Positions 23,307 to 33,839 of a stretch of DNA of 64,000 nt are shown here, in pieces (within the stretch, counting starts at the first letter, position 1; each line of letters begins with the position of its first letter). Source of the stretch: Moringa oleifera (Eukaryota > Streptophyta > Magnoliopsida > Brassicales > Moringaceae); contig JAJFZO010000575.1 of NCBI GenBank assembly GCA_021397835.1, forward strand, positions 129,001 through 193,000. Direction: 5' to 3'. Position numbers and translations under genes: made by a program. Below the pieces are notes generated by a model, which did no database searches, was not told where the DNA came from, and worked only from the letters and a program-made list of their open reading frames with translations.

Positions 23307-26300
23307 GTCATGAAGAGAACCAAATCAAAATGAACCACATTACAATGCTAGTATTAAGCACTGCCTAGTGGCTTGCTATGTTTTAGGTGACATGTATGTA
23401 TATTTCAATGGAAGTCTTAAGTTACTTTCAAGTGTGAGATAATATGATTTCGTTCCTAGCTTTACAAGCCTTGTCGTTGGGCATGATGAAGCTTGAAATT
23501 CTGGGACTTTGGAATTCTTTTAACTTGAGTAGCAAGGTAGATACAGACAGGAATTATAACCTGAGATTGAATATTATGGACTCCAGAAATAAACCCTTTT
23601 GAGCTTGCATGGATCTGAATTATCCTTCCCTAGGGCTATGCTTCCCCAGGAGAAAGACGTTAAGTTGTCAACTTATGTTACAAATACTTCTCTATATGCT
23701 TTACAAAAAGTGGTTCACTTTCAGCTGGGAACCTTCCTCAAAATGCAAATAAAACATTCACCATTCACTGTAGAAAAGAATTCCAATGGAATGAAGAAGC
23801 TATGATTATGTTGACCAAAACAGGGTATAAATGACCGTTAACAAAATATTTTATTTACTGCATATCTTTAACAAGACAGATTTATTTTTTATTTTTTATT
23901 TTATCAAGTAATTTAAATTTTAATAAAAATAATTTTAATTTGAATTTTGAATTCAGATTTTAAGATATTTAAGTAAGTATAATCTTATATTTTAGTCGTT
24001 TATTTTTTCCTACAAAGATTTCAAAGCAAATTTTTACAAGTTGATAAAGTCACTATTCAAGAGTTTTATCTTTTTTTGTCTATTATTCATCCTCTCTTCA
24101 AAAACCGACGAAGTCATATAAAAAGCCAACAATGACAACCATAACAAAAGCTTTGATTGTGAAAAGAAAACCTTCAGATCCCGGAGGAAAGCAGGAAGTC
24201 AAGTGACACAAAAGCCAAAGAAAACCATTATAGACATGGAGCCAGTGAGTTGATATTCTTGGACTCATTTTGTATCATATGTTCCTGGTTACAAGAACCA
24301 GGTGAAGGTTGATTTGTGAGCTTATAACACTCAAATAAAAAGCATGTGAACAAAAATGAAGCTGCCAAACAACCAGCACTGGCAATGTGCTGAGGAGAAA
24401 TAAAGAAGAACTGAATTAACCTCACAACTCATCCACTCTGTATAAAGACAAAACAGAAATTTGCATAACATGCCCTGAAGCTTTACTTTGGTCTCAGCAA
24501 GAAAGAAAGATCATCAACAGGCAGAGTATCCAGGAAATTTATAGTTAGAGCTTACAATTAACTTAGATATATGAGGAACTACTAACTCTGTAGCAACAGC
24601 TAACGCATTTTCCCCAGAGTACTGCTTCACTATCTCAGAATTTCAGAAGTGTTAAAAGGCACATATTCATCCTGAAGAAATGAATTTAGATGAACCAAAT
24701 AGAAGGAAAAAATGTTAACAAGATTAACCCAAAGCATTGTCTTAATTTTATCCCAAAAAAAAAAAGAAAGAGCTTTGAAGACTTTCCAGAAGTATTTATT
24801 CTTTTTCTGACTGAAGACAAAGAAAAGAAAAAACATGAGAGAGCAAACGAAACTGAATCACTCCTAAGGGATTGAGGAAACATTAGACAACACTGATTTT
24901 CAATCAGATACGTGAAAAGAAGTAAGCAAATAAATGCTGAAACAAGGATTTCAACTGAATATTAGATAAATCAAATGATTACTAAGAGCATCTAATCAAA
25001 GTAAGTTCTAACTAAACTGAGAGACTGACAACAATTCAAGCAAATTCATGCAAATAAAACATGTCACAGAATCAGGTGGCATAACATGCAACCCCAGAGC
25101 ATCGAGCAGTATTGTAAATTCCAGTTTTATGTTAGGTAGTGGCGATCTATGTTATGTATGGACGTCTGGGTCTTATTCTTTTATATATAGCAAGCCAATA
25201 TCTGTCTCTGTCTCTCTATCTCTATCTCTTACATATGGTGTTGGTGTTGGTGTTGGTGGATTGGGTTTTTCAGATTGTCAAAGTTCCACCCGCTTGTATT
25301 AGTATTGATCAGAGAGTACTGAAGCAACACATTAATGAAGGGACTGGAAACAAGGTAAAATCAAAGGTTGACAACGGTGCTTCACGATTAATCAAGCATG
25401 ATCTTGGGCTCCTTATACACCTTTTAGTTTATTAATAATGGGTGTCCTATTCAATATGGCAATGACGTGTGGAGAAGTCTAAGGAACTGCAAAAGGTGAA
25501 TCCTTAGGTCGATCTAAAAGGAACTAATGTAATAAGTTTTCGTGAAATAAAGGATAAGAGATAATCGTGATCTTCATAATTTTTTTGGTGAGATTGGCGT
25601 CTCTTTCCCCATCTTTTTTCTGCAATTAAAGCTCAGCACTCTTTTTCTTTGTTATCTAACTTTTTCCTGGATTGGGAACTTTATGCCTACTAGAATATGA
25701 ACCCTTGTGAACTTTTCCACTGCCCAACTTGACCTCTCTCTTATTTCATCTTTCACAAGCAACACGAGGTCTTGTACCAGTTCCCCCTCAGAGCAAATGA
25801 AGGGTTCATCTTTTGACCATACTTCAGGACTATATATATGTATGCACACACACACACCTAACCAATTCCCATTATAACACATCTATTAAATGATGACAAG
25901 TGGTATTGTCTCTTGGTTTTGGTGACACTGAAAAACACAAAAAGGCAACAGAGAAGAGCAGATACATATGGACTGGTGCCCTTGACAGCAATTAAGCTGG
26001 ATGCTGTAAGATGAGTTTGTCTGATGCAAGAAACCAGGACAAGTTAATGACGTAATCAAGTTCATTATGGTTGAAAAGGGAGAGCCTCACCTTCATGAAT
26101 GAATCAGGCAAAGCTAGCCTTCAAAGTACTCCTAACTCCTAACTTTCACCTGCAAGGTCACACATTAAATTTATGCTGTATCACACATCATTTAATATGA
26201 TAATAGAAGCATTGTATTCCTCTCATTAATTAAACATATGTCATGCAGAGTTTTATGGTAGTGTCAGTTGCTTTCTTTGAGCTTTTATTTTCTTTTACTT

Positions 26301-27150
26301 TTTCTTATTCTAACGGGAGCAACTGAGCAAACAGCTATATTTGCATTATGGCCCCTTAGCATATCAAAAAGTACTTTGACATCTCAATCAAACTATATAG
26401 ATTCTTTTGTTCCTTAATCGATTTTTTTTTTAATCTTTGCAAATACATATTAGCCTAAACATTCAATAAACTTACAACATTACAATTAGCTTGGCTTGTT
26501 GAACAAAGCATCCGACCATGAAGGTTGCGTTCCAGAACTTGGATTTCACTTCAGTCAAGCCTATGGAAATCACCACTATCTCATTATTGAAGCAGTAAAG
26601 TCTCCTCATATTCTACTTTCAGTTTTAGTAATATATAAACATTTCTTTTGGTTTTTGTGGGCGGGGGCTCGTTGAGTCCATACTTACCAAAGAGTGAGTT
26701 CATAATGGCTTTGCCCTCACACTTCCCTCTCATTTGTTCCTTAGCTTCAGCCTACTATTGGAGGAACATTTTTCATTCCTTAAACTAATAAATTTTGAAA
26801 TCAGGCCGCAAAATTAAAGATTGTTTTCACGACCATTCAGAGTTAAAATGTCTAAATCATCCAACCCTAATAAGAACAGGCATTTTTAATTCTGTGTATG
26901 ATACCTTCCATTAACATTTACCAGAAAAGTAAATAAGAGAAAAAGAGAAGGAATTTTCTGTATTATTCTTCTCCCTGGAAATTAGTGCAAAAAGGAAACA
27001 GCACCAGGAGACAGGTCTGATCTCTATGGTCAACCCCTTGGCGTCTGATATAAAAACTACTTCTACTGTAATTTGCAGCCCCAGAAGACAAGAAACAAAC
27101 CCAAAAGAACACCCATCAGAAGATCGCATCAAACACGAAAAGAACAATTT
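23307..27150. other. Gene-poor spacer with exon-like fragments
   Basis: No recognised gene. It contains the 3' end of the kinase transcript, an AT-rich block at 23820-24060, a perfect 7-bp inverted repeat CCTGGTT..AACCAGG near 24283, and (TCTCTG)/(GGTGTT) microsatellites at 25200-25262. Exon-like pieces bounded by splice-like sites occur on the minus strand (see findings), but nothing could be assembled into a protein. Confidence 0.4.
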
Positions 27151-28149
27151 TCACGTCGAAGATTTAATGCTCCCTTGTCGTTGGCTCCTCCGAAGAAGTC
27201 CTTCCATTATGACCCTTTTCTTGTAATTCCCCGACTCTCTCTCAAGGGGCGTAGGCTTGTCTTCAGGTTCATACCTTTGGTTACTGGAGTTGTGGTGAGG
27301 CATAAAGTATAGCCAGATTGATGTTAACAGTATTGCACATATTTTGCCCCACAAGATCGTCATAGTGAGACTAATGAGAAGCAAGTACACGCTGGAGTTG
27401 AAACTTGAATGATTATCATAACAGCTTGCGTGCTCCCTTCTTGCCTCTACTTCATGTTCTTGTCGTAGTTTCTGTCTCCTTGGCTCTGGTGAGCAGGAGG
27501 GGGAAGAGGAACTGAATGAAGTGACCGAAGATAACAGTGAACTTGATTTGATTCCTTGAATTTCATCAAGGGAAGCGAGATTCTTTGATTTATCATCACT
27601 CGGAGGCATGGACTCTCTCCTATAATTCACTGAGAAAGAGCAGGACTTGGACCCATATGAATTTTGATGACCATCACCTCTTCTATCACGAACTCTCTTT
27701 GCCTGTGAACAAGATGATATGGAGGATCATCAAAAATAAATCTCGAGAAAACTGCTATTAGTTAACTTGTTATTAAAGTAACTAAATGATATACTAACAT
27801 TTAGGATATTAGCATCAGAAAGAGGAAAAAAAAAAAAGAATGGTAATGAGGATGTTAGAGAAGTAACCAATATGGACTCAAAGAGCACAGCCTTGATCAC
27901 TTGAGAAAAAGCCTTCCTTCTTGGAGCACGTTGAATCATGGAACTCTCAGAATTGTTTGAGCACCCATCTTCAGAAACAAAAGACTTGGTCAAAGAAAAC
28001 TTCATGTCCGCTCGGCTTTCAACGGCTAAATACGTGGTAAAGGCTTTGTCTCGGAAGCCGTGAGCAGCAGCGTTAGAGTCGAGCACGAAGTCCATGTCAA
28101 CAACGGGCTTGAAACAAAGCAAAAATTTGTTTCTCGAAACGTTCTTCAT
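27151..28149 (-). CDS. Plant protein of unknown function with C-terminal membrane segment
   Basis: Two exons, 28149-27868 and 27702-27151, joined in phase 0, give 277 residues. I do not recognise the family by name. The first exon is MKNVSRNKFLLCFKPVVDMD with a conserved-looking APRRKAFSQVIKAVLFESIL. The second continues AKRVRDRRGDGHQNSYGSKS and a Ser-rich stretch (SSSSPSCSPEPRRQ). A hydrophobic segment follows at about 200-230 (SSVYLLLISLTMTILWGKI then LLTSIWLYFM), long enough for one helix or a tight pair. The tail is basic and charged (YKKRVIMEGLLRRSQRQGSI). Membrane attachment with a cytosolic basic tail is inferred. Phase, splice sites and composition support a real gene. Confidence 0.72.
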
Positions 28150-29619
28150 TATTATTATGTCTTTGTAACTGAAAAGGGAGGCCTCGTAAAGATGAGAATC
28201 ATGGTTTGGAGGGATTACATGTGGTGCAAAAGACGGAGGAGCATGAGATGAAACAGAAACAATCCGTTTTGTCTGTGGGGATCTGGATTTGGTTTAGGAT
28301 GTCTAAGGCCGTTGTGTGCATATTTATACTTGGTTTGCATCTGCAGAGCAAAGCGAGTGATAAAGATGAGATGGGCCCGTGAGGGACAGGCAAGGAGGAG
28401 CAAGTCTGTTGATTGCTGATAAAAATTATTTGGTTGGTGGCTCGGTGTGGTTGAGTCCAAGAAGCAGAAGGGCTTTTGCATAGCCGTCCATCATTGACGA
28501 TGGGGTGGCATATACTCAATGCTTTGGGCGTTGTAGCTGGCAGAAAAGACAACGTTGTACTCAAAACACACTATGCTGCCTTTCCCAAACCTGAGATTCT
28601 ATTTTAGTTTTTGTCCTGTATTAGACAGGTTCCCGTTTTGTCAAAATGGTAGCTGATTGAGCCCAAATGAGAATCTTGATGGATTTACAAAACAGATTTT
28701 TGTTGTTGGCTTCTAATCGTGTCTTCTCCTACTAAATCGGGTTCTATAATTCTCTTTTTTGTGGTGCCCCTTTGGGCTAATACATGACAATATGGAACAG
28801 CCCAAATCGCAGCATTAGGCTTCTGCTTTCTCAATCTTATAGGAACACATTGCTCCACTTTTGACTTTTGACTCGGAAAGAGATCCGAGTTGTTTCCACA
28901 AATATAAAAATATATAAAAATGCGCACGTTACGCATGCCCCACGAAGTTTTTTTTTTTTAAAAAAAAACATAGTAGTGTTCATACAGCTGAGCTGCCACC
29001 TCTCTGACCGAAGGCATCCCTATATCCTTGCCCTTGACCTAGACTAGCGTCTTCAACCCATAACAATTTTATTGTGTAAGATGCTCATTTTGCCATCATC
29101 GAGTTCCACGTGAATCACGTTCCGGTGGGCAGTGGCGCCTTTCAGCAGATATCACTTTTGGCTGTCAAAGTCGAGTTGCCGTGACCATCTCCCAGATATC
29201 ACGCTACTCTATCGATGATACTATATATGACTCTCATGGCTCCTGACTGCCTCACCTTTGGGTTAATATCACGTTAACAGTCCGCTGTTGACTCCAATAT
29301 TAATTGTTGGTCTAGTCTGAGTTTCTTCACTATTTAATGGCTTAATTTGAAGATATAGGTATATAGCTAGACTAGGGTGTACGCGATATGTCTTCTTTCC
29401 TGTTTTCCAGGAACCTGTATCAATTAACTAGCTAGCTAATGCCCAAGAAACAAATATATATATATATATAAACAGGATTGGTGTGAGACAAGATTTTAAT
29501 TTGGATACTAGCTAGTTCATGGTATATGGTATAAATATATACGTCCACTCTTGGTATGTACCAACCCAAATTTGAACCCAGAAAAAAGAGATTGAGAGGG
29601 TAGAAGGAGAGACATAGAG
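28150..29619. other. Divergent intergenic region between the membrane protein and MYB pseudogene
   Basis: No gene recognised. The open frame on the minus strand at 28199-28564 probably lies in the leader or promoter of the membrane-protein gene. A TA microsatellite is at about 29455-29471 and a T/A homopolymer junction at 28949-28968. Confidence 0.4.
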
Positions 29620-30670
29620 ATGATGAGGACTCCTCGCTATGACACAAGTGGACTCAAGAAAGGAACCGGGACTCCAGAGGAAGACAGAAAGCTGGTTTCT
29701 TACCTCAGTAGACATGGCTGTTGGAATTGGCGCCAACTTCCCCAGTACGCATGCAGGTGAGTGACTCTTGACTCAAAGCCACTGCATGCGCGTTCTTACT
29801 TCATTGGTCATGATCTTTAATCTATCTTTTCAGGGTTGTCAAGGTGTGGAAAGAGTTGCAGATTGCGATGGATGAATTACTCAAGGTCTAACATCAAGAG
29901 AGGGAATTACACGCAGGTGGAAGAAGATAAAATCATCCAACTGCATCAATCGATGGGCAATAGGGACTCATCACATGCATCATCGCTATTTATCAAACTC
30001 TATTACTTGTTCATCTGCAACGTCACCTACCTCTCTTTCTGCCAACAAAATCTCAGCTCCACCCATGCAACTCCGTCATAACTAGTGACTTAGCTCCTTC
30101 TGAGAATGTGCAAAATCAAAAATATGCCTTCAACTGTGAGCTAATTGATTAAGGTTGCCGGAAGAAAGTTACAGAAAAAGCAACTTAATCAACCAAGAAC
30201 ATATAAACATTTGATTATTCCGCCAATTCGTTTGTTTACAGATGGTCTGCTATAGCGGCCCCGCTACCAGGAAGAACAGACAATGGGATAAAGAACTACC
30301 CTTAAGAAGCGCTTGAAAGAGAAATCAACCACAAATGAAGCCCTCCAACATCAATAATGATCCTCATCATGATCAACGGGAAGAAACCCAAGAACTAAAC
30401 TCAAAAGCTGACGATAATCCTATAACTACTCCAGAAGGTACGGAAAGCTTCGCATCGTCATCGCAGTAGTCATCTGGTAATGAGCAGTACTACTCGTCTG
30501 TGCGGGAGACAGACGTAAGTTTATTAGCCTATGTTAGCAATGTTGCTCTGTTTGAAGCACACGAGGAGCCAAGCGGTGAAGATTTCTGGACACAACCGTT
30601 CTTGGCGGACACTTCTCCTCATTTGGAAGGAAAGCACTTGATGTCCGTAGAAGACTTCCTTTTAGGGTGA
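29620..30670 (+). pseudogene. R2R3-MYB pseudogene (subgroup 2-like, MYB13/14/15 type)
   Basis: Three former exons align with the intact MYB at 32169: about 29620-29756, 29834 to about 29957, and 30242 onward. R2 keeps GLKKGTGTPEEDRKLVSYLS, but its first Trp is Gly (GTG instead of G.W). The exon 1 end carries 4 extra bases (TGCA), giving 137 nt instead of the canonical 133 and shifting the frame. The donor after MGN reads GGAC instead of GT. Exon 3 reads PLPGRTDNGIKNY and then loses about 11 bases, giving a stop. A C-terminal motif, GEDFWTQPFLADTS, survives near 30570-30611, matching [13 protein letters not shown] of the neighbour. The several independent lesions make function very unlikely. 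Confidence 0.85.
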
Positions 30671-32168
30671 GACGACAGTTAAAAAAAAAGAAAGGGGCTA
30701 GGCTCCAGCAAGCCCAAACATACAATGATAAATTGAGTTGTGGGTTCAGTCTCTGAAAGCCCGACGAAGTTAGCATGAGATTTCATAATTAAATGGAAAA
30801 CAGTGATCTATAATGGAATGTGATGTATGATGATATATCTTTTTTATGTTATATGAGTTAATATGACGTCAACGCGGAGGCCTCACCCTGAACAGATGAG
30901 AAACACATTGGGAGCCAATGCCATCGTTAAAATACAAAGGGGAGGGGTTGATGTCGGAAGGCAGGCACACGTGAATCACAATCCAAAAACGACAAAAGCA
31001 ACTTCACTCCACTCGAAGAATACAGTGATATATTTTTTTAATCAAATCTATTTTTTATTAATAATTAATAAATATATCATATTATTACAAAAATTTTATA
31101 TAATTAAAAATATTTTATCAAAAAATTTTAAATAAAATTAATATTTAATATATAATTTTATTTTATTAGAATTATTAATAATATTATTATGTATAATATC
31201 AAAATTATTATTTAAAATATATAAAAATTATAATTATTTATAAATTATGATATAATTTAAACTTTAAATGAGATACGGTAAAAATAAATTTTACTCAAAT
31301 TAAAAGCATTACAACATAAATTTAAATTATAATATTAATTAAAACTAAATCATTTCAATAATAATAAATTAAATTATGTTATCAAAAAAGTATCATCAAT
31401 TCATAAAAATAATCATGTAGAAAATATGTTAGTTATAAAATTAAGTTGTTGAATTATTAATTTAAAAATTTATTAAAAATATAATTTATTATATAATATG
31501 TAATTAATTAAAGTAAATGAATTAAAATTTTAAATTATATTAATTATTTTATTATTTTAAATAAATAATTTAATATTATTAAAATAATATTTATGACACC
31601 AATTTAATTTGATGTAAGAATTGAAGATGGTCTGATAATTGCTGCATGAGTGTGAAATGGTGATTGCCTTTTGTCTCTGATGCCAACCATTGCTGACATC
31701 ATGAGAGAGACGTCAGCTGAGCGTGGCCATCTGTGGGAGTAAGATACACTGAAAACTTCCTAAGCAAGAATCCATGAATGAGAGCGAAGGGTTAATTAAT
31801 GAATGAGTGCCTCTTTTTAAATTACAAATTAGTTGAGTCATATGGTTTAATTGTTGTGGCACAGTACATATATAAACAGAAAGAGACAACGTGTTCCCGT
31901 GCTAATACGTTAAATCCAGTAAATGTGATGAGAGCTTGGAAAGTCCATGTGTTCACTCTATGCAGAGTAGCTGCAAGTCTCTTTCCCTAATTTAAAGACG
32001 TTGACAAGTCTCCTCCCAATTCATATTTGGTATAAATGAATGACACTAACTGATTTTTTAGGTAATAATTGCAGTCACCGGCCAGCTGGTAATAAGTTTT
32101 GAGCTTGCTTGGGCAACTCAAGTACCCGCAAACATTCACAGGGAGAGAAAGCCAGATCAAACATTAAG
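30671..32168. other. Very AT-rich spacer between the two MYB genes
   Basis: 31030-31620 is nearly all A and T (runs such as TTTATTAATAATTAATAAAT). No gene or repeat family was recognised in it. About 31640-32168 returns to mixed composition and is the likely promoter and leader of the intact MYB gene. Confidence 0.55.
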
Positions 32169-32710
32169 ATGGTGAGGGCTCCCTACTATGACGAGAACGG
32201 AGTGAAAAAGGGTGCATGGAGTCGAGAAGAAGATGATAAACTGCGAGCTTATATTCAGAAATACGGCCACTGGAACTGGCGTCAACTTCCTAAGTTTGCT
32301 GGTTTCTCTCTGCCTTCTCCTTCTTCTTGTTCTATTAATTAACTTGTCTTGGACTTCAATCTTTGTATATTCCTACCTAGTCTCCGAGAAATTAGGTTGA
32401 TACTTCATCTTTAGTACAGCTGATTCCTTAATTTCAGCCAACTCTTATTCTCTTCGCAAGATGTCATTTCCTCTTAATTTTGATCATTTTTTTACAGGTC
32501 TTCGAAGGTGTGGAAAGAGTTGCAGACTGCGGTGGATGAACTATCTCCGACCAGAAGTTAGACATGGAAACTACACTGCAGAAGAAGAAAACAAGATCAT
32601 GAAATTACATGAACAACTTGGAAACAAGTATTGACTCACTTAATATTACTTCATTAAACTTTACTTTCGCTACAGATATTGATATACAGCCAAACAGATA
32701 ACTTCACACT

Positions 32711-32754
<44 letters not shown>

Positions 32755-32839
32755 ATCTCCTTCTTACTTCTACCATGTTTGCAACTATAGATGTCCCCTA
32801 ATTAGTGAAAAATTCTTGTGGGAACATCTCACTGGAGCA

Positions 32840-32871
<32 letters not shown>

Positions 32872-33522
32872 GCAGCACCACAGAAACTAAAGTCTTTATG
32901 GTACATTAATTACATGTTTTGCTGGACATTAGGGGAACTCTTTTGGGTACTGTGTAAACCTGGCTAGTTAATCATAGATCATGATGCCTTCGCTCGCAGA
33001 TGGTCCTTGATTGCTGCAAGATTACCTGGAAGAACAGACAACGAAATAAAGAACTATTGGCACAGCCACCTCAAGAAACTTACCAAGAAAACTTCCACAG
33101 TAATGTCTGAGGTGATCCGAGATCCGTACTGCAGTGGTAGTTTGCAATATGATGAAGCCAGCCAAGCTAGACGATATTGTAAAGCCCAAAGTGTAAGGGC
33201 CGACAACAGTACTCCTCACCCAGTCGTACTAGAGAGTTCCGAGATGTCCTCAGCAGCATCTGCCAGCTGCCTTGAAAGCTGGTCTCCCAGCTCAGATCAT
33301 TGCCTTGCAGAGAATAGTAACGTTGTTTCATCTCAGGCGTCCGATCATCAGGACTCGGGGGGCGACTTTTGGACAGAACCTTTTGTGGCAGACAGCATCT
33401 ATGATCAGGAAACTTATCAATCATCGCTGGCAAAGGAGATGTTTTTATCGCCTTACGGCCTCTACTGTGATGACACTACGGATTTGTTTTACCAATTAAT
33501 GGGAGAGCTTCCAGACAATTAA
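32169..33522 (+). CDS. R2R3-MYB transcription factor, subgroup 2-like (MYB13/14/15 type)
   Basis: Exons 32169-32301, 32498-32627 and 33000-33522. The 133 and 130 nt first exons are the canonical R2R3 sizes, and the protein is 261 residues. R2 (about 14-61) keeps its Trps: [41 protein letters not shown]3 (about 67-112) runs [40 protein letters not shown]. The tail ends with an acidic [13 protein letters not shown] motif like that of stress-related MYB13/14/15 proteins. It should be a nuclear DNA-binding regulator; a role in stress or phenylpropanoid control is inferred from the subgroup. Intron 2 carries two TA microsatellites. ATG at 32169 is chosen because it fits the family start [11 protein letters not shown]. 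Confidence 0.9.
32715..32871 (+). repeat. Two TA microsatellites in intron 2 of the intact MYB gene
   Basis: (AT)n at 32715-32751 and again at 32843-32871, separated by ordinary sequence. Both are uninterrupted and should be highly variable in length. Confidence 0.9.
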
Positions 33523-33839
33523 ATGGAATCTAGCTATATATATATATATATATATAATATATATGCGCGCGCGCCCACGCGGGGTCCTTTATCTGTTTAT
33601 GCGTCTGGCAATTATATCAATTATATAGATACGTTCTGGTGTTGACTAGTTAAGTAGGTCTGATGGCCACCTTTTAAGGAAAACTCTCAGCTTTGAAGTT
33701 ACTACTGCATGTGGCTTAGTCCACTCATATCTTGAGACGCTGATGCTTCAAATTAGAATTCATTGTGCCCATCAGTAATTGTCAATAATATGGTGAATTT
33801 GTCTGAAAAATTAATTGAATTCATCTACTTAATCAATTT
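33523..33839 (+). other. 3' flank of the MYB gene with a TA/GC microsatellite
   Basis: (TA)n at 33535-33564 passes directly into GCGCGCGCG at 33565-33573, starting about 12 bases after the stop codon and so within the 3' UTR. The alternating purine-pyrimidine GC tract can adopt Z-DNA in principle. Nothing else recognised. Confidence 0.65.

Noticed and set aside
28199..28564. 121-residue frame upstream of the unknown membrane-protein gene
   Set aside because: It lies in the 5' leader or promoter, has no recognisable motif and no consistent splice partner.
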